Positions 23,501 to 34,522 of a DNA stretch of 64,000 nt are shown here, piece after piece (the first letter of the stretch is position 1; every line of letters begins with the position of its first letter). The notes below the pieces were generated by a model. It did not search any database. It was not told where the DNA came from and saw only the letters and a list, made by a program, of their open reading frames with translations. The DNA comes from Tetramitus jugosus. Taxonomy: Eukaryota > Heterolobosea > Eutetramitea > Acrasida > Vahlkampfiidae. The DNA lies in assembly GCA_937625935.1 (NCBI GenBank), contig OW569348.1:609396-673395 (forward strand), written 5' to 3'. The position numbers and the translations under genes were made by a program.

Positions 23501-26500
23501 TGCTTCAGCTTGTTTTGCTAACTGTTCCCTGATGTCATCAGAGCCTATGAATATAATTTCAAGATACATCCAACTACGTTGTACCTCCATCCATAATTCG
23601 ATCACTTCATCAACCGTAGATAGATTATTTTCCCATGTTTGAAGTTCGTTCAAAAACGGTAGTACATATTTTGAGCCGGATACACCACTCAAGCTTGTTG
23701 TATCCTCTTCTAATTGTTCCTTGATACTATCGATTGAAGTAAGTACATATCCCCTATCGGTCGTATCTCTCATGTGTTTTTTCACTGTGAATTTTTGATT
23801 TTTCCAATGTTCTCGGATGTCTTTGAACAGTTGTTCGATATTCAATTCCTTCTTAGCTCCACTATGAATTTCGGCAATGATGTTTGAATATCGGTACAGA
23901 TTCATCTCGATGAGGTTCTTCAGTGTAAAGGAAGTAGGATTAAGATCAATCTTGACCCCTGTTTCTTGCATTAATGCCTCCCAATGTCTCGTGCGTAAGG
24001 CATCACTTTTTAAATGAGTAAATAATGGGAGAGATTCTTTGAACGAATTAACTTTTTGTACCACAGCCTTATGGCCTGGTGTGGATTGAAGCTCCACAGA
24101 GAATTCCTTTCGATTCATTAGTAATACGGCAAAATTTTGAGTTGTTTTTTTCATATCTTCCAGATTGATCTCTGACCACAAGGTTTGGGACCATTTAGCT
24201 ACATTCTTTTGCCACTCCGAAAAGACTTCGTATATCTTTCCGACACTTGTCATCTCTGATTCTAATTCTGATAATTCGGGGAATGATGAAATCGGAAGAT
24301 TAAACAACTTTTCAGACAGAACTAAGTAATCTCTCTGTTGTCTCATCTCATCCATTTTTTCTTTCAAAATCTCTATCAGAACGAGCCCTTTCTCCAACTC
24401 AATGTTAGGATTCCCAGGACCTTCCCTAAACTTTTGTTTTATCTCCTTGATCTCTTTCTGAAAATCTTCCACCCTTTTTTGTGTTTCTTTGGTGAAACTC
24501 AGCTTCTGTGGAATGAGTTTCTTATCAATCGCAGCTGCTTCCTTGAGAAGAGTGTCCCATTTTGCACTAATGCAGTTTGCTTGAGCTCGCTCCTCCTCTA
24601 TCACTGTTACATTGTATGTATCAAGCGTGTAATAACAATCCTCTATTTCTCTACAATCACGCTCTATGTTAACTGAGCGAGTTCGAGCATCGTCTATAGT
24701 TCGCAAAATTTTCCGCAAATCATCTATTGTATGGATCTCTTGATGCAACTCCACATGTAGCTGATCAATTTGTTCGTTGACCTTATTCAATTTAGGGCGG
24801 ATATTATCGTTCAATAGTTTTCCTAGGGCTGCCGTCCATTTCTTAGCTTCTTCTTCGATCGATTTTAAGAGAGATTGATAATCTATCCTAATAAAATCAT
24901 ATATTTTTTCTTGTTTCATGTGTAGCTGTATATCCTTGATCAGCTTTGAATATTCTTCGAACTTACTATCATACTGGTCCCACTTTGGATTCTTGGAGGC
25001 AAATTTTTCAATTGCCATCTCTTTTGGCAACTTCCAGTACACTTCAAATTCAGTGAAACGACCAATATACTTTTCGACAGCTCGAAGTGTGTTGTTAACA
25101 CCATTCTCTATTGCTTCTTGAATATTACGAACAGCAGGCATTTGTGCTATGTCGTTATAAAAGGAAAAATTATTCCGAGATATGTTCAATCTTTCTTGAT
25201 CAGATTTGATGTCAACTCCTCTAATATCGTTCTCTGAAACTTCGACACAAGTGTTCCTCATCCATCTTTTGAACTCTTTAGTACTTTCAATAATATTTTG
25301 AACAATCTTATTGATCATAACCCGAATCTTTTCTGTATCAGGACTGATCACTATTGTCGTATGGACCAATGATGCAGTCACCTTAAATATTGGAGGTCTT
25401 TTCTTGTAACTTCGCTTCTTGTCTTTGCTGGAACGAATATTGAGAAAATCCCGTAGGGTATTAATACTAGTAACAACCATCGTAAGAAGGGCTCGGAAAA
25501 CTTTCTGTTCCCAATATCGATAGTATTCTTTGAGTAGCTCTTGTTTTCCATTAACCTCCTGTGAGTGAGTAATAACGGATGATTGGACTAAGTCTCCCTC
25601 AATCTTAAGCAAAGTCTGGCTAATTGTCCGATACTTCTTTAAGAGTCCCACTAATTGTTGATTCTTGTACTCATCAATCAATTCATACAAACGTTCTAAA
25701 CTGAGAATACTACCCTCCTCTATGTAAGCGTCATGCACAAGTGGAGTTGTTCTGATCTGGGAAACCAAAGTTTTGATTTGGCTCGCATTCTTTTGCACCT
25801 TCTTGACGGTAGCCTGAAAATCTGAGATGTCCGTGTTGCATTTACGTATAAATTCATCAATTCCCAAAGAATTCCAGTTCAACACAGAAAACCCTGGTTC
25901 CAGCGTTTTTTTCAGTTTTAGTATTCTTGGTGCTAAAACTTTCATTTCGGCTTTGTCAAGAGCAAGCAATGCTTGCTCGTACGTTGCAAGCATTGTTTTC
26001 AAATTTTCGATATATCCATGATATTTCTCCTCCTGCAAAGTCACATTGAGTGCAATTTCTGGGACTTGTTTCCCGAGTTTGTTGAGATATTTTGTTTCTT
26101 GCATGAGAAGTAGCAATTCAGGATGAAAGTTCACCCATTGCTTTGTGATCTCCAAAGTTGCATTTTTTTCTTTTGTTTTTTCTCGTTTGAGGACACTCTC
26201 TTTGAGATAAATGTTTGTGTGTTGATTCACATCCAATGCCCATTTCTTAAATTCGCTATCCTCGTATTCTTTGATCGCTTTTGCGTATTGTAAACTCTTC
26301 TCCTTGATCTCCTTTCCTTTCTCTGACGATAACATTCCTGGTGATGTTAAAAATAATGACATAGGTTTCTTGATTCTCTGGAACAAGGAGTCTGACCAAT
26401 AGATAGCACCAGCTACTGGAGGCAAATTTTTGGTCTTGGGAGGATTCGTCTTTTCTGACTTGAATATTTGAAATATAGCATCAATCTCTTCTCCATACCT

Positions 26501-28109
26501 CTGAAGAATATCTATTGACTTCAGAGACATTTTCTGGTTGATAGAATCCTTCTCCTGGGATTGAATACTCTTCACATCCTGAAGAAGTTTAAAAGCTAAT
26601 TCTGCTGATCTTAACTTTTTGAACGATTTATCAATAAAAATATTAGTGCGTTTCTTAATATCTTCGGTACTGTCTCTGAATTCCTTCATAACATCAGTCC
26701 AAAGTCGAATCTGTTTCTTATCGAAAACATCATAGCCCAAATTCTGGATCGGTCTTAACAAGCCTTGAACCCGGCCAAGAACGTCGTCTATTCCTCCGGT
26801 TTCCCCTGTCACAGCTCGAAGCTCTGGTCCAAGAAACTTTTTGTATCTGGCTACTACACTCGCAAACTCAAACAGATCCATGCAACGATCAGTCATGTAA
26901 TCTGACCGTTCGAACATTCTCTCCTTATCAAACTCCCATCTCTCGTCTCTTCGATCCGCTTCTATCCGTTCTCGAACTTCAAAGTATGTACGTTTCCACT
27001 TTCTCAACACTTCAGCTCCTTCCTTCAACTTCTTCATCACTCGATCTGGGTTTTCAAACAGGGTAGATATCGATTCATCTACATCAATATAGGATGAAAC
27101 TTTATCACATATTTCATTGGCTATCAACTCCATCAGTGGGTTCATTCTCTTGTCGGTGTTGTAATGTCGACTAATCACCCATACCATTCGAATTGCATTC
27201 ATCATGGAAGGTAATGTATCAGATATCGGTATTAATGACTCTCTAACATTAGATATGTTTTTAAAGTGACGTTCGAGAGTTGTTAGAAACTTAACATTAT
27301 CCTTTGCTTCCATATAGACCTTTGTCAACTCTTGGAATTGATCGTCAAAACCGGGGAGCATTTGTGCATCATATACTCTCAGTACTTCTATCATTCGTTT
27401 CACATTCTTGTCGTTTAGTTGCTCCCAAATTGCTCCAAGCAAGGTATGTCTTCCTCTCCAATATTCGATCTCTGACAATGGACCCTAAAGAATAATTTGA
27501 TCAGATTTTCGATTGTCTACGAACATCCTTGATAAAAACAATCATACCTCCCCATCTCTCTCTTTGCTCGCGACAGTCTCTAATAAAGACCTTATGCTTT
27601 GTGTCCAATGATTCAGTGCAGCTTCCAGTTGTCCAATAATCTGTCAATCCGAAGTAAGATTTTGACCAAGAAGAAACACCTAAACAAATCGTACTTACTT
27701 GTTCATCCTCAGCTGCTACCTTTACATCATAAATCACAACATCTGGAATTTCTATTGTTACGTCCCCCGAAAGTTGGTGGATCATATAAGCAATGTGTTG
27801 ATTAAACTTCTTGAAATTGTTCACAAAGTCAAGGTTTAGCGAGCCTTGAGGGATAATGGTCGGTGTTCCAGTTGGAACAGGGTTCAATACTTGATAAACC
27901 TCGCCAGGAGATGTTTCAAAATCACTAACTTCTGTTTCACTCGCTACTGTTCTTCCTGCTTTGTTTCGATCATTGTTTAACATGGGGAAGAACACTGACT
28001 CAATGAGCAAGTGTAACTTGGATAGCGAAGATTCTTCCTCGTCAAGATCCAATAGATCATACTCATCTTCACTTTGCATGTCTGGATCATTTGTGTGGTT
28101 CTCCAACAT
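14528..28109 (-). CDS. DNAH10: Axonemal dynein heavy chain, DNAH10-like (inner arm f/I1 beta type)
   Basis: Three exons: 28109..27699, 27640..27548 and 27484..14528, with introns of 58 nt (GTAAGT...GACAG) and 63 nt (GTATGA...TTTAG). Splicing restores DEQ-IIGQLEAALNHWTQ and RDGE-GPLSEIEYWRGR, both classic dynein tail sequence. The total is about 4486 residues; human DNAH10 has 4471. The motor is a ring of six AAA modules. P-loops read GPAGTGKTE (AAA1, about residue 1818), GGTCGGKS (AAA2, about 2100), GASGTAKT (AAA3, about 2450) and GVGGSGKQ (AAA4, about 2805). A coiled-coil stalk with the microtubule-binding tip lies near residues 3000-3350 and a full C-terminal domain follows. Subtype rests on AAA2 GGKSVVI and AAA4 EVFEI-like wording recalled for DNAH10, so the paralogue call is less sure than the family. 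It powers flagellar beating. Confidence 0.9.
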
Positions 28110-28210
28110 GGTTCTGTGGCTTGATGAATTTAAAACGGCAACCGAAGAACAAAAAACAAAGATGGAAAGTTCCGTAGTCGCATTTTGGCGCTCATTTTAA
28201 TTTTTCGCGA
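28110..28210. promoter_or_regulatory. Dynein upstream region with E2F-like box
   Basis: About 100 bp between the dynein start and the stop of the upstream protease gene. It contains TTTTGGCGCT at 28183-28192, about 75 nt before the dynein ATG. A regulatory role is inferred from the motif's recurrence in the window. Confidence 0.35.
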
Positions 28211-31200
28211 TCAATTTGGTTCTGGGAGCTCCACTGTCTCATCTTCGTCCTGCAGTGTCACATGACCTGAACCCAATGTCCGTCCAAACTTTTTCTCTTG
28301 TTCCCGTTTGTAGTCCCTATACCTGATTATGACAAGAGCAAGGACTGCACCAACAACGAGAAGCGCAGCCGCTCCGGCACAGACACCAAGTATGATAAAG
28401 AAGATGACACGATTAGAGAGCGCAGCAGGCGGCACCCAACAGGTATCCAATGATTCTACATCGCCAGTGACTACGAGAGCATACTTTTGTCCTCCGGATG
28501 CACTCAGTCTTTCAGCACGAACCGTCACAGCCACAATGTAATCTGAGGGTATACTTGACACGATAACCTGCTCGATGGTGTTTAAGCGGTCGCCATTATC
28601 ATTATTATTTCCGGGTGCTCTGGTACTACTCTTGCTACCGTTCCTGTAGTAAAATACATCTAAATCTAGATCATTCACCAAAAGGACGGATGCGGATGGC
28701 GATACAGCTGGATCATACCATGATAGTGTGGCCTTAAATTCGTGTGCTCCACTTACTCGATAGCAATATACTTGTCTATCATGTCCGCTTATCGATACAC
28801 GATCGTGAGAGAACAATCTGAATGTTGAATCAGCAAAGGATAGAACCTTGCTTAATGAAACAAGACCGAAACCTGAAACACTATTAGGGTCTTTCGATAA
28901 TGCAGCAAGCAAGCCTCCACCATTCAGATCAACATATCCTGTCATTCTATGGCCTGAATGGGCCAATGTTGCCTTGACAAGTGAACCAGACGGATTCACT
29001 CCATTTTGCTTGTAATAATCCCGAACTAGTGCTGCAGATCCACTCACCAACGGTGCGGCCATTGATGTTCCCTTCATTGTAATGAGCGCTGCATCGTTAC
29101 CTCCTGCAGGTCTACCAATACCACACTGATTCGTTTTAACATCTCCATCACTGTGTGAAGAAACAACAGAAAATCCAGGACCTACTACATCGGGTTTGAT
29201 TCTTCCATCAGATGATGGACCACGAGAGCTGAAATAGGCCATATTGTTGCTGTTCAAATATTTTTTTCTGTCCCTGTACCATTTCTTAATGAAATCTGGA
29301 CAACACAAACTTTTGATCTTTTCTGTTTCTGCGTCGGTCTTGCCCTTGGCAGCACAACACTCCTGAGTGTTCGATATTCCACTATGCTTCAACACCTCAA
29401 AAATGTCCGACATGTCTTCATAATCGACTGCCTCTTCAAAATTTGCTGATGTTGTCATACTTGCACCCACGGTCAAAACATTCTTGGAAGTGGCTGGACT
29501 ACCAATAGTACCACTTTTTGCCGTGTATCCAACATTACCTGCAGCAAAAATAATGAGCATATCGTCATTATCTGTGACAAAACGATCAATCTCGGCAGCT
29601 CTGCTATCATAGACATTACAGACTCGACAACAATCGGTACCCAAGTTCTCATTGCACCAATCATTGGAAACTGAGGCACCTGCCTTGCCATACTTGGTAG
29701 TAACGGCCCACTTACAAGAACAGTCATATTGGCAATAGAAAATGGAGAATGTGCAACCCCAAGAGTTGCTATGAATCCGAGCGCCTCCTTTCTTGTAAGG
29801 AATAGGGAAGTAATCGGAATATAAGTCATCTGGAATCAACAAGACTTCAAAGGCTGGATTATAAATATCAGTAAAAAATAGCTTGGCATCCTTGGCAACG
29901 CCTCCGAATCGATGCAAAGTTTCATTGTTTGGTGCACCATTATATATGTAACCAGCAATACTTCCTGCAACGTGGGTACCATGACCGTTGACAACATCTT
30001 GTTTGTCACTTTTCATTACGGTATCACCTTCGCTAATCACTTCAACAGTTTGATAGCCAATGATTTTTCGGTGCTTCATATTAACTCCATCAAACACGAC
30101 TGATTGATTCACGTCACGGAAGAAACAATGATCATAATCAATACCTGTATCTCCTACACCCACTACCTCACCAGCCCCAGTTACACCTCGAGCCCAAATC
30201 GGTCTCTTCTCTTCCATGAAATCACGAGAGTATTGCATGCTCCTGCTGTTAATATCGATGTCTGTTGATCCATCACCTTGTAAAATCTCATTTCCTGCCG
30301 AATTGAAAAGTCCCATTGGTAACTTTCTTTCAATCCAATGGACTCTTTCTTGATTTTTCAAATATTCAAGAACATCACTGGCGAACAAAGCACGTGTTTT
30401 AACAACCATTTTCTGTGGTGACGCCAAGTGAACGTGTATGGAATCAATTGAATCAGTCACCAAACCATCATCCGAATTAGATGTGGATCGAAGAGTGTGA
30501 TATGAGCGACTGACATGCGACTTCAAACCACTCATAACATTCGAGGCATATGACTCCATGACTCTTCTGTTGACTTGATTGGTTTCAGCAGTACTGCTGT
30601 CCTGATCATCAGGTATTAACAGAGCATACAATTCAATGATATCCAATGATTTCTCATTTTGTTCGTCCGTTTCGCTGGAAACCTTGCCATTCAACTTTCT
30701 CTCCTTTGCGTCGTTCAAATACTGCCACTCAAACAAGGACAAATTGGTAAAATTCAACCTTGTTTTAAACTGTGGTTGCACATGCCCGATATAATGAATA
30801 TAATCCAATGGTGCCATGTCCTTTGGCAGTGAGTTCAACTTGTCAGACAATTTGAACACATCATCTATCGAATGACGAACGGGTCAGTCTTTAATAATAA
30901 CAACGAAAGCTCTTTTTTGAGTGAAAAAAAAACAAGAGTACGTACCATGAATGATATAGGTGTCCGGTGGCACAGCAATGTTCAAAGGTTTGTTCAACCA
31001 TTGCTCCACTTGCTTCACATAGGAATGATGTTTTAATTGTATCATAAATTGCAAGTGATTTCCATCATTATTGTCGTTACTGTTATTGTTTTGGTCGTCT
31101 TTTGTGTGTTGGAGCAACGTGAAGAGCTTTGATTTTTGTTGTTGTTTTAATTTCAGTAGAGTTTTCTCTGGCTCTGAGGAGAGTGATAGGATTTCATTCA

Positions 31201-31375
31201 ATAAATTATTGGATTGAGTGGCACCATCGGTGGTGTCAATCGTGTGATGTGTGAGTCGAATGTGTCTACTGCTGCCGGTCACGGGTGATAATGTTACAAC
31301 AATGTGCGCGATCAACGAAAGAATGATACCAAAAATGATCACTACGGATTTCCTTGTAGTTACGTAATGGCTCAT
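28211..31375 (-). CDS. Transmembrane subtilisin-like serine protease (S8), TagA-like
   Basis: Exon 1 is 31375..30946 and exon 2 is 30864..28211. The 81-nt intron starts GTACGT and ends TCGATAG; splicing gives YIIHDDVFKLSDK and a 1027-residue protein. A signal anchor lies near residues 9-31. The S8 catalytic set is complete: Asp in GVGDTGIDYDH (about residue 384), His in NGHGTHVAG (about 439), the oxyanion Asn in FAAGNVG (about 585) and Ser in GTSMAAPLVSG (about 744). Two Cys-rich insertions break the catalytic domain (CQYDCSCKW to CRVCNVY, and ECCAAKGK to SLCCPDF). A beta-sandwich domain and a transmembrane helix (about residues 965-990) precede a short acidic tail. Layout and the HSNSWGC wording recall Dictyostelium TagA/B/C proteases. 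It is likely a surface or endolysosomal processing enzyme; no ABC transporter module is attached here. Confidence 0.88.
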
Positions 31376-31649
31376 GTTGATGATGGGGTCTGTTTTGTTT
31401 TTTTGTGACTGATTGAAAAACTCAAAGGACTTTGAACTTGTTTTTTGCTGAATGTGACGAAATATCCGCTACCTTCGAATCTGCAAAATGAATCTAGTTG
31501 TATTCTACAGTTTGACCGCTTGGAAAAGAAGTGTCGGCGGATCGAACGTCTGCATCATTTTCACACACTGAGCACAGTGTTAATCCGCCCTATAAACAAG
31601 GACTAGGGCTGAATCAACTACAGGAGTGAAATCAACATTTGCAAAGAGA

Positions 31650-32996
31650 ATGAACTTGGATATTCCTCCTTTGGACCTATCAAAGGCTATGAATCATGAC
31701 GAGAGCTTGAACTACACAGAGAAGGATGCCGAACTAGAGGATTTGATTCAAAACACTAACATTACATTTGGTGACGACGACCATCAGGGAGAACCTACGA
31801 TTCCTAGCTCACCGATTTTCCTTGATCGTCACTCCTCGTCCCCTCAAGCAACTCCCAAGAGCCATAAGGTAGACCTCAAGAAACCATACTCAACCCCAAA
31901 CAGAAGAAGACAATCCGAGCCTATTTCATCTCTTGAGGAGACTCCTACTTCGAACAACAGTAACAGCAGAACATCGATTTCATCGACTCCTGATTTGAAA
32001 GTATACAGAAGATCTTGGAGAACACCTTCTGCTTCATTTGTATCCTCCACACCCAGATTCAAGGAAACCAAAACTGTATCACCAGCGTCAACATCCTATT
32101 ACTATCCTATATCACCTCCTCAAACGAATAACCTCTCTGACTCCAGTTTCAGTTCCTCGACACCTAGATGGTATCAGGAGAATTCATTGCATTCTAGAAG
32201 GGCTCCCACCGAGAGACAATGGATATCTCCATCCCCTTGTTCTTATAGCCCTGAGAAATTCATCTGGGATTCTAGAAGAGGTGACTTGGGATCTGTTTCC
32301 TCATTCAAAACCAATTCTCCTCGTTATTTCATTCAAAAATCTCCTGTGAACTCATGCTCTCCTCCGCCTACGACTTATCGACCTGAAGATGTAAATCTCG
32401 ATGTACGAAAAGGAAATGTATCTAATAGTTCGTTCTCTTCTACCACTTCACGTTTGTTCAGTGACAAGTTAGCCCACCCCACCGAGTCACCTGGGCCAAC
32501 AGCTTACCAGTATGAAAAAGTGGATATGACTTCCAGGAACAACAACCCTGCTGCTGCTTCTTTCAAATCCGCCTCAAAGCGCACCTTTATCGAAGTGCAA
32601 GTAGAAACAACAGAAGCTCCTCCTTCGACTCTCTACAGCCCTAGCTTTTCCATGATTGATCCGGATGTTAATACTTACTCTTCTATGAAGAGTACTTCTC
32701 GTAGATTCTTCTGTGACAAAGCGCCAGAGACAACCAACAGTCCTGCGGCAACAACCTACCATCCCCTCGTTGAAGGGACCTTTGAAAGATTGGCCGCTTA
32801 TCCTCCTGCTCCAGTTGCTCATTCAACCACGGATCGATTCCTGTATTCCACACCAAAGTCAACTTCTCCTGGACCAGGAGCATACTACCTACCTGAAGTA
32901 CCAGAATCCATAGACGAAGCTATTTTCAGAAGACTACAACTAAAACAAAGGTTGGAAGAAGCGAAAGGAAATCAAAAAGGGACCAACGACCACTGA
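31650..32996 (+). CDS. SHIPPO/STPGR (sperm-tail PG-rich) repeat protein
   Basis: A 448-residue intronless protein. The ATG at 31650 (AGAGAATGAAC) is chosen; the frame is open 24 nt further upstream without an ATG. After a charged Ser-rich N-terminus (to about residue 110), the protein is a series of degenerate repeats of roughly 35-40 residues. Each combines a Pro-rich turn (SPGPTAYQ, SPGPGAYY, SPAATTYHP, PPSTLYSP) with an S-S-F-x-S-x-x-x-R-F/Y element, the STPGR pattern of ODF3/STPG proteins. Such proteins lie inside or along axonemal microtubules. Its start is about 275 bp upstream of the subtilase start on the other strand, and it lies some 3.5 kb beyond the dynein gene. The family is clear; the member is not. 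Confidence 0.8.
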   Translation: MNLDIPPLDLSKAMNHDESLNYTEKDAELEDLIQNTNITFGDDDHQGEPTIPSSPIFLDRHSSSPQATPKSHKVDLKKPYSTPNRRRQSEPISSLEETPTSNNSNSRTSISSTPDLKVYRRSWRTPSASFVSSTPRFKETKTVSPASTSYYYPISPPQTNNLSDSSFSSSTPRWYQENSLHSRRAPTERQWISPSPCSYSPEKFIWDSRRGDLGSVSSFKTNSPRYFIQKSPVNSCSPPPTTYRPEDVNLDVRKGNVSNSSFSSTTSRLFSDKLAHPTESPGPTAYQYEKVDMTSRNNNPAAASFKSASKRTFIEVQVETTEAPPSTLYSPSFSMIDPDVNTYSSMKSTSRRFFCDKAPETTNSPAATTYHPLVEGTFERLAAYPPAPVAHSTTDRFLYSTPKSTSPGPGAYYLPEVPESIDEAIFRRLQLKQRLEEAKGNQKGTNDH

Positions 32997-33019
32997 TATT
33001 TGTTTCCCAGCAATTTGCT

Positions 33020-33054
33020 GTTTCACGGATATATCAAACAGAACTCCGTGAAAC
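33020..33054 (+). terminator. 3' hairpin downstream of STPGR gene
   Basis: A perfect 10-bp stem (GTTTCACGGA at 33020-33029 with TCCGTGAAAC at 33045-33054) and a 15-nt A-rich loop, starting 24 nt after the stop codon. It would fold in the 3' untranslated region. A role in 3' processing or stability is inference. Confidence 0.4.
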
Positions 33055-33215
33055 CCAAATAGTGGTTCGTCCGGACTTACGGAACAGGAAATGTTGTTTT
33101 GCTAAATTTGAAACATATGTTCATGTTTATCAACTTGCCTGATTTTATTGTGACTGGTTTCAATCACGCGATTATGTTACAAATTGTCACTCTTTTGAGG
33201 TCTCTGATCGTATTT

Positions 33216-33995
33216 TTACAGAGCGCAACCAGCGAATGCTTTTTTGAGAGTATGTAGCGTGTGAGGGTCAAGTAACTTGACTGGTTTGTTCTTCTGGTTC
33301 ATGATGTAAGCAATACTTCTCTTCTTTGCTTGTTTCTTGATTCCAGAGTACGGCCATCTACTTCCCTTATGTGTGTCGTAAAATCGCCTCTTGAGCGTCG
33401 AGAGAGATACACCAAGCAACTTGGCTGCTTTTGGTTGAGGAAAAGAGAAATACTTTTCAATATCCTCCTTTGACAACTGTATTGTTTTTGTTGATTTTGG
33501 TGTGGCAGTGGGGGTTCCTACTTGTGGTGTTTCAGGGGAAGAAGGGTACCTCTGAGGAAAACCTGAGGGAGAGCCAGAGAAACGTTCGCCGAATGTTGTG
33601 CTGTCATCCATTCGGGGTGTGTGTTGTTCCTTAGTGGAGCGAATCATGGTTGATGTGACAAAATTGTTGTGGTGTCCATTCATGGCACTGTGCACATCAG
33701 GTTCCAAGAGAGTCATGGGACAGGTAGATGTTGTAGTTGTTATTCTTTCTCTACCTTCGTAGGTTTGAACCGAGCAATGTCTACCTGATGATTCCTTGTT
33801 GTTAATGTAGAGTTCATAGCTGTGTTGTCTTGTTCTTTTGTGGGTATAATCTAATGGAGCAGTCTGGGTGACAGAGCGTAGGTTCAAGTCGATCTCTGAT
33901 AAATGTTCACCGATTGAAGGAAGGACCAATGGCTCAGAAGACTTCTGAGAATATTGATAGAGGTGAGGATTGTGAGGGTGTTGATAAGAGAACAT
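33216..33995 (-). CDS. RWP-RK domain transcription factor
   Basis: A 259-residue intronless protein. The C-terminal region (residues about 168-235) is an RWP-RK domain. It has the helix I-x-K-Y-F-S-F-P-Q-P-K-A-A-K-L-L-G-V, then STLKRRFYDTHKGSRWPYSG, then IKKQAKKR. The usual R-W-P-x-R is R-W-P-Y and the R-K element is K-K-Q-A-K-K-R, as is common in this family. In plants and green algae such factors control nitrogen responses and gamete or egg fate; members occur in amoebae too. The N-terminal two thirds is Ser/Thr/Pro-rich and probably disordered. There is no signal for a second DNA-binding domain. It converges with the STPGR gene. Confidence 0.88.
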   Translation of the reverse strand: MFSYQHPHNPHLYQYSQKSSEPLVLPSIGEHLSEIDLNLRSVTQTAPLDYTHKRTRQHSYELYINNKESSGRHCSVQTYEGRERITTTTSTCPMTLLEPDVHSAMNGHHNNFVTSTMIRSTKEQHTPRMDDSTTFGERFSGSPSGFPQRYPSSPETPQVGTPTATPKSTKTIQLSKEDIEKYFSFPQPKAAKLLGVSLSTLKRRFYDTHKGSRWPYSGIKKQAKKRSIAYIMNQKNKPVKLLDPHTLHTLKKAFAGCAL

Positions 33996-34522
33996 TTGAA
34001 AGACGAGCTATTCCTTGGTGTTATCCTCAAGTAGTTGTAGTGAGTATGGATTTGTTGTTATTGTGTTGTGAGATCTTGTTTCTTGAAATGGATGTTATCT
34101 CTTGTGTGGAAGTACAAGTGGGGAGATGTGACCACACCAAACCATAACATGGTGAGCTCTGGCGTGGGTTGCCAGAAATTTGTTGGCGCATGTCAGCTGT
34201 TGCTGCAAAAGTTGGAAATAATGATGGGGGGAGAAATCAGATTTCTTTTTTGTGATTACTTCCTTTGGTATGTCGTGTTGTCAACCCCAAATTTAGGATT
34301 AAGGATTGGATGTTTGATGTAATCTTCGTAGAACTCTTCATCTCCGGTTCATCATTTGGCAATTTTGATTTCAGAAATAGATCTCAACTCGTGGTCTATC
34401 ACAGTCCCCTGTCTGCTGAAAATTTGGGTGATGATCTCACGAGTATAAATAATTTATGTTTTAGATGTTGCTTGGTGAAGGCTGCCCAGCAGTTCAAAGG
34501 AATCTCGGGATAGATGATGGCT
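33996..34522. other. Gene-free region between RWP-RK and VPS52
   Basis: About 0.5 kb that holds the 5' leader of the RWP-RK gene and the 3' flank of VPS52. Frames here are short and compositionally unremarkable. A TTGTTGGCGC sequence near 34171-34180 weakly resembles the GCGC boxes seen upstream of other genes. I see no RNA gene. Confidence 0.4.
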
